From Elymus sibiricus (lineage: Eukaryota > Streptophyta > Magnoliopsida > Poales > Poaceae), in contig CM077672.1 in assembly GCA_039707655.1 (NCBI GenBank), positions 357,288,031-357,352,030 on the forward strand: a stretch of DNA of 64,000 nucleotides, in the 5' to 3' direction. The notes under the pieces were generated by a model, which had not been told where the DNA came from, did no database searches, and worked only from the letters and a program-made list of their open reading frames with translations. Position 1 is the stretch's first letter. Every line of letters begins with the position of its first letter. Shown here piece by piece: positions 1 through 9,586 of the stretch. Both the position numbers and the translations under genes were made by a program.

Positions 1-1225
1 CATCTTTCATCTCATGACTTGATGCTATTCTTCATCGTCATATTGCTTTTGCTTGATCATAAAGCCGCATGATAGTTGGGCTGTGCCCTTTACATCTTTT
101 TGCTACATGTCGCGCTAGTATCATTGCATATCCTGCTACACTGGCAGAGGCATACATTGCATACATCATGATATAGTTCCAATTTCATTATGAGTACCTT
201 GTAAAAGTGTGTTGATCATGTTCATCTTTATATAGAGTGTTGCCCTTACAGCGAGGAAAAGATCCCAAAGAGGATAAAATTAAAAGATCCCAAAGAGGAC
301 ACAAATGAAAAGATCCCAAAGAGGACAAATGAGAGATATAAAAGAAACAGCCATAGAGGCCACAAAAATAAATAAAAAATAAAAAATAAAAGAGAGAGAG
401 AGGGGGCAACACTACTATCCTTCTTAAGATCCACACTTGTGCTTCAAAGTAGCACTTGTACTTCATAGAGAGTTTTCATATCATTCATGCATAACTATGT
501 GGGGACCTTTACACTATAGAACTTGGCTTGTATATTCCAATGATGAGCCTCCTCAAAAGAGCTATAGGTCTTCGTGAGCAAGCAAGTTGGATGCACCCCC
601 ACTAGTTCCATTGGAGAGCTTTCATATACTCATAGCTCTATGTGCATCCGTTGCATGGCAATCCCTACTCCTCACATCATATCTATCATTAGGCTTTCTC
701 TCGCCTATGATTGTCCTCATTGATGTGAGCCTTTCTCACTTTTTGACTTCCTATCCCCATCATTATTATCTTCGCCATCCTAAGTGCCAACTAATCTTGC
801 TTACGCTCATTCATTGCATGAGTTGCTCAACGTCAAAAGAGAGAGGATCGGATTGTCTTGTACCTGACCGACGGTCTTGGGATGAGTCATAATAAGATTC
901 TAAAGAGACCATGTGTGAAAGTTAGTAGATTGAGTTCTCAACAACTAATAAGTATTTTTATGCTCTAAACCTTCCCCACTCTGCACGGGAACACCGATTG
1001 GAGACATTCGATTCACGGACAGCGAGAGCTCTTTCACCTTTATGTTCTTACTTTGCTAGTTTCAATACTAGATATAGACTCTTGCTTGTTATTACTTTGT
1101 CTTCGTTTATATGTCTTGATTGCTGTACTTAATGTTCTTCTTGTGTTGGTAGCATGTCACCACAAAAATTATCTTGGTTATCATTTACCTACTCGAGGAC
1201 GAGCAGGAATTAAGCTTGGGGATGC
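1..1225 (+). mobile_element. 3' internal (untranslated) part of an Athila-lineage LTR retrotransposon
   Basis: AT-rich non-coding sequence that ends with the block CTACTCGAGGACGAGCAGG followed by AAGCTTGGGGATGC directly in front of an LTR. The same block precedes LTRs at about 12.6, 20.9, 41.9 and 59.4 kb, which identifies it as the polypurine-tract end of this class. No gag or pol reading frame is present, so only the 3' end lies in the window. The element enters from the left, and its 5' part is outside. Confidence 0.7.
255..335. repeat. short direct repeat, three copies of AAAGATCCCAAAGAGGA
   Basis: The motif recurs three times about 30-38 bases apart with short A-rich spacers. It lies in the non-coding 3' part of the retrotransposon. 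No function is suggested. Confidence 0.6.
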
Positions 1226-1765
1226 TAATACGTCCCAAACGTATCTATAATTTTTGCTTGTTTTGGTGACTTTGCTATATGTTTTGATGCACTTTCATAT
1301 CCTTTTACAACATATTTGGGACTAACCTATTAACCTAGTGCCCAGTGCCAGTTTTTGTCTGTTATTGTCTGTGCATTACAGAAAAAGGTGAAAAATCAAT
1401 ATTGCCGGAAAATTCCAGAAAAATTACAGAAATTCTAATATGTCAGAAGCTTCCAGAAGCCCGAAGGGGGGCCAGGGGGAGCCAACCCCTGGCCAGGCGG
1501 CCACCTGGCGCGGCCTGGGCCTGCCCGCGCCCCCTGGCCGCCTGGCCAAGTGGGACCTCCCCTGGTGCCCGTTTTCGCCTCTATTTATTCGCCGTTCTTC
1601 GAAAACCCTCAGGGAGGTCTCCTTTTCCAGGCTTTCGCCACTGTTCCACCGCCATCGCGATCCCATGGTCGGGATCAGCAGAAGTTCCTGTCCCGGCACC
1701 CTGCCGGAGGGAGGATTGATCTCCGGAGGCCCCTCCATCACCATCAGTAACCAAACAGGGCCATA
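1226..1765 (+). mobile_element. truncated 3' LTR of the Athila-type element
   Basis: The LTR start is TAATACGTCCCAAACG, with TG changed to TA compared with the TGATACGTC starts of sibling LTRs in this window. It follows the polypurine block directly. A CTATTTATT stretch near 1,580 may be the TATA region. It shares the 'ACTAACCTATTAACCTAGTGCC' context and the 'CCGGCACCCTGCCGGAGGG' context with the LTRs at 12.7 and 42.0 kb. The LTR breaks off near 1,765 without the expected CA end. Confidence 0.6.
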
Positions 1766-2430
1766 CCATATGTTGCTTGGTGTTACCACATGAAAACTTG
1801 AGAACTTTTTTGAATGGATATTAATGACACATTTGGTAGTCCGCATCACCCCGGACGACGCCGCTAGGTGCAAGAAAAAACTTTTTGGTAGCATAAATGG
1901 AGCCCTAGCTCGTATCTGCACAAACCTTGAAGCAGCCCAGAGCATGGCTTGCTAGGAATGCTTGAAATCGGCTATTTCCACCGATCCAGGCTGAGTCGGG
2001 CACAAAGGGGGGCAAGATGCATACGCAGCTACAGACGATTGCGACGTCGAGATTGCATGAGACGAAAATTGGCCGGCGCGGGATGACGCGAAATCTAGCA
2101 TAACTTCCCATTTGTTCGCTCACCTCGTGCGCTAGTATTATCCCATCCTCAGTTCTTGGCACGACCGACGATGGTGACTTAGATCCGCGAAAGAGGCGAC
2201 ACGGCGAAGGCAGCGACTTTAATCTTCGGTAGCAGGACCCGCTCCTCCCCTTTGTATTTTTGTTTTTCTCGTCCTCCTTGCGTGTGCCATGGGCGGGTCA
2301 TCGGCTCCAAAGGGGGTAAGCAGCATACAAACCCTCTCCTTTGTTAGGTCCTCAACTACATGGTGTAGAGTCGATTTCTCCATTGCTTACCGCACCATCG
2401 ATGTCGCCATTAGGTTATGGACGAACGGAT
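1766..2430. other. unassigned stretch between LTR and transposase remnant
   Basis: Mixed-composition sequence without a credible long reading frame. Its right part may be the 5' region of the Harbinger element that follows. No terminal repeat could be placed with confidence. Confidence 0.4.
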
Positions 2431-2504
2431 GGAGATGGTTGTTCAAGAAGCAAGGCTCGTAGCTATCATTCAGGCCTGGCTCATATTGATATACAAGAGA
2501 GATG

Positions 2505-3230
2505 TTCGTCGGAGTGATAAGTATGTTATCCATTATGGTCCACGATAAATGCGAGATAGGGAGAGGATGGCGAATCTGAACTACATCTACAATTGTAGTG
2601 ACATAAAGGTTGTGAACATGCTTCGAATGCGAAGAGCAACTTTTGCCAAGCTTGTGAAGATGTTTAGGAACATGAGCTGCTAGTATATAACAACCACACC
2701 TATGTAAAAGAACAAATTTCCATGTTCCTTCATGTGTAGGTTATAATCAAAGGTTTAGAGCTATCCACAACACGTTTAGGAGATTAATGGAGACTATTTC
2801 TATGTATTTCAAACAAGTCTTATATGTTGCTGGAGAGTTTAGAGGAGAGATGATCAAGGCACCAGCTGGGCAAACTCCTAACAAGATTTGCACGAGCCCA
2901 AGATATGTCCGTATTTCAAGGTGATCACTAATCGTTGTTCATGCCCTGATATGCTTGTGTTATTCTTATGCAACCATAACACTATGTTTTCATGCCATAA
3001 TAGGATTGCATTGGCCAATAAATTATACTCATGTTATTGCTAGAATACCGATGTCACATGCTGCAACATACAGGGGTAGAAAGCACTACACAAGCGAGAA
3101 TGTGCTTGCTACTGTCGACTTCTATCTGAACTTCACATATGTGTTAGCAGGATGGGAATGATCAACCCATGATGCTAACATTCTTGCTAACATCGTGACT
3201 CGATCTGATGACTAGAAGATGATGGATATG
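2505..3230 (+). pseudogene. PIF/Harbinger (ALP1-like) transposase pseudogene
   Basis: Frames broken by several shifts and stops still spell the DDE_4/PIF-Harbinger family. An N-terminal piece around 2,548-2,670 reads MRDRERMANLNYIYN then LRMRRATFAKLVKMF. A second around 2,745-2,920 reads QRFRAIHNTFRRLMETIS and FRGEMIKAPAGQTPNKI. After a probable intron (GT at 2,924, AG at 3,002) come THVIARIPMS, YRGRKHYTSENVLATVDF and FTYVLAGWE. A TGA interrupts at the position after GWE, where the family usually has GS.HDA, and STHDANILAN follows. Catalytic parts downstream are lost. In plants the family catalyses cut-and-paste transposition in the nucleus; this copy cannot work. The domesticated ALP1-like branch is an alternative, but the decay argues for a dead transposon. 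Confidence 0.8.
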
Positions 3231-4060
3231 TTTCGCTGATGTAGAATATAATTTAGAGTCTGCATTAACTTAACCAGATCCAACTGAACCACAAATACAA
3301 AAAGGCAAAAAATGACAAATGCTACCAAACACTTCCTAAGCTTATGGCATAGTTGTACATAAAACTTTATATGATCTGTGAAACCAAGCAAAGTAGTCCT
3401 ACAAACCAAACAAGCTGTACATAAAGAAAAAAAAACCCTTATGGAACGAAAATCTTTAAATAATTATCATGAAATTTCCTGCCGAGGACTCCCTGGAACG
3501 TTGCACAGCAGCATTGTTCTTGCAGATGGCGGCAGAGAAATCCATTACAAAAAAAAATCCAGGTGGATTAGCAAACAACGCAGAGGCCGCCCGTGTCTCG
3601 GCCTAGGCAGACACGATATTTTGTATTTCTTCTCCGTACTTTAATCGAGTCGTACATCAACACCCCAAAAAAAAAATCAACCTGTACACCAGAATACGGA
3701 GTATGTACCCTTTTTACCCTTTGTAATAAGTCATCATCGAGAGGTCGGTCAGTGGGCAGCAAATTTGGCCGGCAGTCTCACCGCCCACGCAAAGTCGGCA
3801 AGAGATATCGTGGCATGATGATTTGATTTTTATTTTACAACTGGATGAACAAGTGCCCAAACCCAAACGCAGGCGTTAGAAAAAGGAAAATCAAAGTCGC
3901 CGATTCGTCGGTGGCGGGCGCGCAGGATCATCGTCTGCCGGGAGACGCGGCGCAACAGCAGCACGAGGGGGGAGGGGCGGAGGATCGAGGCCTGCAACGT
4001 GGCCGCGGGGCGCCTTTGCTTCGCTTCCACTCCCAGGGAAGTCACAAGTCTGGTGCGTGC
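3231..4060. other. unassigned region upstream of the broken gene
   Basis: No coherent reading frame. From about 3,880 the sequence becomes GC-rich and promoter-like, leading to a TATA box at 4,069. The rest (A-rich tracts near 3,430, 3,550 and 3,670) shows nothing I can name. Confidence 0.4.
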
Positions 4061-4068
4061 GTGTGCGC

Positions 4069-4075
4069 TATAAAA
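4069..4075 (+). promoter_or_regulatory. TATA box of the broken small-protein gene
   Basis: TATAAAA sits in a GC-rich context, 34 bases before the only downstream ATG near the coding exon (4,103). Position and context fit a plant core promoter. No transcript evidence is available. Confidence 0.45.
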
Positions 4076-5089
4076 CCGGCGCGAGATCCAGATCTGGAGC
4101 CGATGCGCCCCGCCCCCTCACCCTCGACGCCGCGCTCCTCCGCATCGCCACCCTCAGCGACCTCTCCCGCCTCCCCGACCACATCCTCGTCGACCTCTTC
4201 CGCGTACGTGACCCCCCTCCCGCTCCTCCACCGCGTCCGTTAACCCCCCGCCTCCGATCACTGGTCAGTCAGTGTGTGGCTTTTACTTCTACCCCTTTTG
4301 GTTTGGGGGCGATTAGTTTCTTCCGGCCGGTCCTGGTCCGGCCCCGTGTTGGATCGGGAGGATCTCTCGATCGATTCGGGTCGCCTGTTCCGTGATCCCA
4401 CGCGCGGCGGTGTTTAACTGTCGAGACTAGATAGAATGTGTCCTCTCGACCTGAACATAAGCGAGTAGAATACGTGTTTATACTCTCAAAGGCCAATTCA
4501 ATTTAATTATTTCGTTGGTCGATTAGGATTTTAGGTATTGCTAGCAGTGATGCCAGAATAGAGCTGTCGATGCAGTATGCGTGTGTTGCCTGTTGAAATG
4601 TTGCACCATAAGCCACCAGTCGTCGTCGTCGTCGATTGCTCGAATAAACATGTGACAATGGCCTTTAGTGTTATCAGATGAAATCTATGTTTGCTGTCCT
4701 AATGGGTGGCGAATGGTGTTGCATTTGTCCTGTTTAGAATCTGTTTTTCATGCCATGAATATTATGGATGGTTGTCTTATTTGTCCTGTTTAAGGTCTGT
4801 TTTTGACGGTGCGATTTTTAATGGGGGGTTCAGGTTGAACATGAACTGAAAAAGCAATCACCTGCGCTCTTGTAGTCTTATTTTTTGTGTTGTTATTAAA
4901 TCTCTCATGACTGACAAGGTGACGATGGTTTGATGGCAGAGAACCCTCAGTGCTGGTAAGCTGACAGAGAGAGTCTTCAAGTTGTTCCTGGCAACCGACT
5001 GCGAGGAGATCATCTTGCTTGTTCAGCTCCTCAACATTAAGCAGCCACTTATACCGGTCCTTCCCACGAGTATGCCACTTACCCTCTGC

Positions 5090-5100
5090 TCGTTTGAATG
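5090..5100. repeat. target-site duplication of the LINE, left copy
   Basis: TCGTTTGAATG directly precedes the poly-T (A-tail) end of the LINE and recurs at 6,518-6,528. The two following T bases also match, but they merge with the tail. Confidence 0.85.
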
Positions 5101-6517
5101 TTTTTTTTTTGCGGGTGAAAAAACTTGTATTACTCAAACTCAACACTTGTACAGTCCATCGCAACCAACTCTATGGATACGTGAGGTCCAGAGCCCAACC
5201 AAGTCATGGTTCTACCCTCAATACGAGCAAAATTAGCTAGGCTATCACTAACCTTATTCTGGCAATGATTTACATGAGTAATACAACTTTCACGAAGAGA
5301 CAAAAGATATTTAATCTCCTTTATGATGGACGAGTAAATGGATCTGTCAACCTCCGAAGCTTGGATCATCTTCACCGCCACAATTGAGTCCATTTCCACG
5401 ATCACCGGTAGCTCACTTCTCTGGATGGCAAAGGACAAACCTTCCATACAGGCACATAACTCAGCTTCCAGTGCCTCACGACAAGAGAACAATTGCCTGC
5501 AAGAGGAAAAAATTATCGCTCCCTTATCATCACGTAGGACCATTCCAGCGCCAGCTGTTCCGTCGTCCGCAAAAGACCCATCACTATTAAGCTTCACCCA
5601 TCCGGACTTTGGTGCTGACCACTTAGTAACCTTTTTTTCCATTATCATATGCGGACTCCGTCTTTCATATGTGATGGTAGACTTGCCTTTTCGTGGATCA
5701 GTAGAGAGATCAATTTTAATACCAATCAGAGAGTCCAAATAGCTTACCAAGAATCTTTTCGACGCTTGCATAGGCGGGGCTGGTTTATGGTGTACGACCT
5801 CATTGCGTATATGCCATACCCTCCACATGGATAGCAATAACATAGATCTCTCAATCTCCTGTAACGGCTCAAGTGCATGCAACAGCCACTCATCCCCGTT
5901 ATTTTGCAGGGTAGATAAACATGGGAGTGGCCAAACTTCAGACATTGCTTCCCATAAGATCCTCGCAAAGGAGCAGCGACAGAGAGCATGGTAGCAGTCC
6001 TCTGGTTCACTAGCACATACCGGACAAAGGTTACTTGTTTCAAGTCCACGCCTGTACTTGTTGCACCATGTCGGCAGCGAATTTGTAGCAACCCGCCACG
6101 CAAAATTCTGGACCGTAGGAGGAACATCCGAAGACCATATGAGCTTCCAACAAGAGCGCCGGCCATCAGGTCGCGAGCTAGAGCCCGTTGCCGAACTCCT
6201 GTGAGCCTCTTCAAAACCAAATTGGTATGCACTCTTGACCGAAAAAACGCCGAACTTACCCGGCCCCCAAGCCAAGGTGTCGTCCTCATGCCTAGGAGAC
6301 GCCCTTATTTTCAGTATCTCATTTACATCAGCCGGGAGGAAATACTCCTGCAACAGCCCAACATTCCATGAGCCATTATCATTAAGTAGATCAGACACGA
6401 AGCGGATTCTGCATCTTCCTTGTAAGGTGATGGGTTTATAGGAGAAGGGTCTTGGGATCCAGTTATCGCGCCACACACGAATACTTCTGCCGTTGCCCAC
6501 TCTCCAGATTAAGCCCT
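5101..6517 (-). mobile_element. 5'-truncated LINE (non-LTR retrotransposon) in the intron
   Basis: On the minus strand an open frame of about 456 residues ends in a TGA-stopped C-terminus and is followed by an A-tail (T-run at 5,101-5,110 on the plus strand). Frame content: GNGRSIRVWRDNWIPRP, the zinc-binding region of LINE reverse transcriptases (FAWRVATNSLPTWCNKY, then CPVCASEPEDCYHALCRC), and a C-terminal RNase H-like domain (LNSDGSFADDGTAGAG, AEL.AC.EGL, EMDSIVAVKMI). The polymerase domain and endonuclease are missing because the copy is truncated at its 5' end, as is usual after target-primed reverse transcription. It is flanked by the duplicated host sequence TCGTTTGAATG. Confidence 0.9.
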
Positions 6518-6528
6518 TCGTTTGAATG
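6518..6528. repeat. target-site duplication of the LINE, right copy
   Basis: TCGTTTGAATG matches 5,090-5,100. The LINE frame begins at the base next to it (GLIWRVGNG), so the truncation point is exact. Confidence 0.85.
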
Positions 6529-6651
6529 TTAACGTTGTGTCAGAAGGATGGACGCTTATTTGACTGAGTATCCTCTTGTTTGTTTGTTTGTAGGGTGCTC
6601 TGAGAAGTTCTAGTACTGCTGCTGCTTAAATCAGGCTGATTAGCTGGGAAG

Positions 6652-6855
6652 ATGTCTTTGGAAGTTCAGGATGGCGAGGTTGACATTGTGATTGCAGCAC
6701 TCCAGCTCAACCCGACCTCTTTCTTTGAGGCGTGGCAGCCGTTTTTCTCCCGATTTGACATCATCGTTGTCAAAGATCCAGAGTTGTCAGCAGATCTTCA
6801 GATCCCTTCAGGTTTTAATGTCAAGGTTTACACAAAGTCTGACATTGATGGACTA
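6652..6855 (+). pseudogene. UAM3: UDP-arabinopyranose mutase (UAM3-type) N-terminal fragment
   Basis: The frame starts MSLEVQDGEVDIVIAALQ and continues FFEAWQPFFSRFDIIVVKD, LQIPSGFNVKVYTKSDIDGL. This is the N-terminus of the reversibly glycosylated polypeptide family, closest in memory to the UAM3 type of cereals. The family interconverts UDP-L-arabinopyranose and UDP-L-arabinofuranose at the cytosolic face of the Golgi for wall polysaccharides. Only about 68 residues of a usual length near 350 are present. The Asp-rich substrate-binding motif and the glycosylated arginine lie downstream and are missing. Homology stops at about 6,855, where long-LTR sequence (AGAGCTTTCGG) takes over and the frame soon ends. 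The ATG lies 39 bases after the stop of the preceding small-gene exon. Codon use looks host-like and there is no lesion inside the fragment. Confidence 0.8.
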
Positions 6856-9586
6856 CGTCTGAAGAGCTTTCGGCTGATACATACGACGTAGAGGTCCCAT
6901 AACCATTATCCCACGTGGTGGTAGTGTGTATAGGGCCAACGACCCACTCAGATCAAATACCCAAATCCGTTAAGCATGTTTAGTAACTCGCAGAGACGAA
7001 CATGGTTCCTGTCACTCCGACTTGATATCACACGGCTCGCGGGTGCTCTTGGAGCCGATCCGTCTTTAATATTATTCACTCGCGGGCATCCTTGGGGCCA
7101 GCCCGACTTTAACAGTTTAAGGTATTGCAGTAATGTAACATTTCTGTGATCATCACCCAGAGTGATCATGGCCTGGTAACAAGCATGGCAAACGGATAAG
7201 GGTGAAGGGCCACAGATGGGGCACTAACTCACATATTCTAAGCATATGGGATAACAGATACAGTATCAACAGCAGGTTATCAAAAATAGGCTATGCATCA
7301 GAATAGGAGCTATTGTAGCAACAACAGAGGTAATTCTAATGCAAGCATAAAAGAGAAGGAATGGGCGATATCTTATGATCAAGGGGGTTTTGCTTGCCTG
7401 AAAGCTCTGCTGAAAGGGCTGGTCGGCTGAAGGCTGCTCGTCTGGAGCGTAGTCGTACACAGCTGCGTCGGTGGCGGTCTCGGCGTCTATCGGGAGAGAA
7501 GGAGGGGGAAGAAACAATAAATTCACGGCAAAAATGCAACAGCCATGCATGACAAGCCTAAATGATATGCAGAGGTGATATAATGCCTATCTAATTGTTT
7601 TAGATAATTTAGGAATTTATTTGGATTTATTTTATTAAGGTTATGCACTATTCATTTATTGAATACGGGCAAAAAGTTCCATGTTCAGTATGTTAGAGGG
7701 TGTGGCAGGTATGTGGATAGGATATTCGAATTCTTCATATTTTTCTGATCATTTTTCATATATAAATTATTTTCATCCGAGTTACGGTTTATTTTATATG
7801 ATTATTCAAAGTTTTATTGATTTTCTGGAATTTATTTAATTATTAAATTCGAATTATCCGAAACAGTATAGGGTGACGTCATCGGGTCAAACCCGGCTAA
7901 CCACAGTCAAACCTGACCAGTGGGTCCCACTGGTTAGTGACTCAGTAGTTAATTAGGATTTAGTTAAACTAATTAAAGATTAATTAGGCGGTGGGGCCTA
8001 CTGTCAGTGACTAATTAGTAATTAATTTAATTAATAAATTAATTAACATTTTATTTATTTATATAAACATTTTATTACATGTGGGGCCCGCATGTCAGTG
8101 GCTGGGCCAGCCTAGTCAGCAGTTGACTGGGTCAACCCAATCAACTGGGGCCAGTGGGGCCCGCTGGCAGCGTCACAGGGGTGGGCTCGGCCATGCCACG
8201 TCGGCGCCGTCGTCGACGGCCACCGGAGTTGCTCCGGCGACCACTTCCGCGGCGGAAGTTCGCCGGAGATGGCCGGAAAACGCGTACGGGGCACGGTTGG
8301 GGTCGGGCTTGGGCTCTACGGGATGCTGGGAATGCGCCGCGTCCAATGGCGGCTGTTGCAGCGCGCGAGGAGGTCGGGAGCGTCGACGGCGACCACCGCG
8401 GGCGGCGCCGGACTTCGGCCGTTGCCGGGATCGGCGACGTAGGCCACGGCAAAACATGCGCGTGTGCGCGTTGGGTTACGGGGAACCCCACGAACGCGAT
8501 GCAGGGCTCGGACGGCCACGACGTCGACTACATCGACGACGGCGAGCTACGCGGCGGAGGTGGTTTCGGGCGGCGATGGCAACGACGGCTACGGCGGCGG
8601 GATCGCACGAGAGAGAGAGAGGGGAAAGAAGCGCGGGCTCACCGTGAGTCTACAGGTGAGCTAGGTGGGCGCGGGGAGGGCTCGACGGCGACGAAATCGA
8701 CAACGAGGCGACGACGGCCGTAGGAGGAAGAAGAGCTCGGGGAGGTGGTTGCGGTGGCTCCCGGCATTCGCTCGTTGGCGCGGACGAAGTAGGCGACGAC
8801 GGTGAGCGCGATGGGCACGTCGGAGAGGCGAGAGGGCTCGATGGACGCGTGATTTACGGCGGCGAGGCCATGGCGGCGTTCGGGTGTGCGGGGCGCGGCG
8901 GATCTGGAGCGAGAGCGGAGAAGTGGTGTGGGGGAGTGGGAGAGGGCGAACCCTAGGGCAACGGGGCGACCTTAACCTTGCCCGGGAGCCGCGGGATGGC
9001 CAACAGCTGGCCATCGGCGTTCAGACGGCCATGGCGCGCGCGGCCTGGCGGGAGGAAGGAGAAGGCCGAGGTGGGCCGGGCCGATTTGCACAGTGCTACT
9101 CAAGCCCAGAGCGCCAGTAAGTTTTAACCGTTTTTCTTTTTCATTTTCTGTTTTCATTTCTGTTTTGCTAAATGTTTAGGCACAAATTGAGTTTAGTAAA
9201 ATATGTGACTTGGCCCAATAATTAATATGCAATATTTGGCACTGCTAGAAAAAGGTTTGGAGTCCATATATTTTCATTTGCATTTTATTTAAATAAAATG
9301 GTACTAAATATTGCTGTTTGGTACTGTTTTGATGATGTTAGAGTCATCTAGATAATTTAGGTGATGTTGTTTTTCTTAACATAATTAGTTATGGATTATT
9401 TGCTATTTAATGAACATTTTAGTTTCCAAATTGGAACAACTTTTATTTTCACTTTAAATTTGAATTTTAATTTGAATTGGAATTTGAAATGAGATATGAT
9501 GCAAATGATGATCAAGCACTATTAAGCATGGTGACTTGGCATTATCAAAAGGTGATCACTGTAGCTTAATTACATGGGGTGTTACA
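6856..9586 (-). mobile_element. long LTR X1 (TGTAACACCCC type), left-truncated
   Basis: On the minus strand the LTR begins TGTAACACCCCATG at 9,586 and runs leftward. It contains an AT-rich 5' part, a GC-rich part (8,100-9,100), TCAGTGAC/GTCAACC-rich sequence and a stretch colinear with X2 (for example 7,380-7,560 with 10,900-11,060). It stops at the UAM3 fragment, so its CA end is missing. Long LTRs of this type belong to Triticeae gypsy families; I cannot name the family. The many GC-rich frames here show no protein signature. X1 abuts X2 at 9,586/9,587, which suggests that it inserted into X2. Confidence 0.6.

Larger units (their letters stand above)
4103..6613 (+). pseudogene. three-exon small-protein gene, broken (family not recognised)
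   Basis: Three exons with consistent splice sites and phases. Exon 1 ends at 4,203 (donor GTACGT) and reads RPLTLDAALLRIATLSDLS then RLPDHILVDLFR. Exon 2, 4,940-5,069 (acceptor GGCAG, donor GTATGC), reads RTLSAGKLTERVFKLFLA, then DCEEIILLVQLLNIKQ and PLIPVLPT. Exon 3, from 6,594 (acceptor TTTGTAG), gives RCSEKF and a TAG at 6,611. The product would be about 90-100 residues. The LPDHILVDLF segment is faintly F-box-like, but I do not recognise the family. The ATG at 4,103, just after the TATA box, is one base out of frame with exon 1, which suggests a lost base at the start. Intron 2 contains a LINE. Exon 3 runs straight into the UAM3-type start at 6,652. I infer a displaced or relict gene fragment. 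Confidence 0.6.

Noticed and set aside
1745..1760. AACCAAACAGGGCC as a Harbinger-type terminal repeat
   Set aside because: Only one end was seen, in an orientation that does not bracket the transposase remnant.
1345..1945. Open frames of 117-173 residues
   Set aside because: They lie across the Athila-type LTR and its flank; no conserved protein features.
5338..6441. Plus-strand frames opposite the LINE
   Set aside because: Shadows of the minus-strand LINE coding sequence.
8081..9157. Several GC-rich open frames of 60-190 residues on both strands
   Set aside because: Frames open in all phases because of GC-rich composition, rich in Arg/Gly/Ala without domains, and repeated in every X1 copy (35.0, 38.0, 63.4 kb); LTR sequence.
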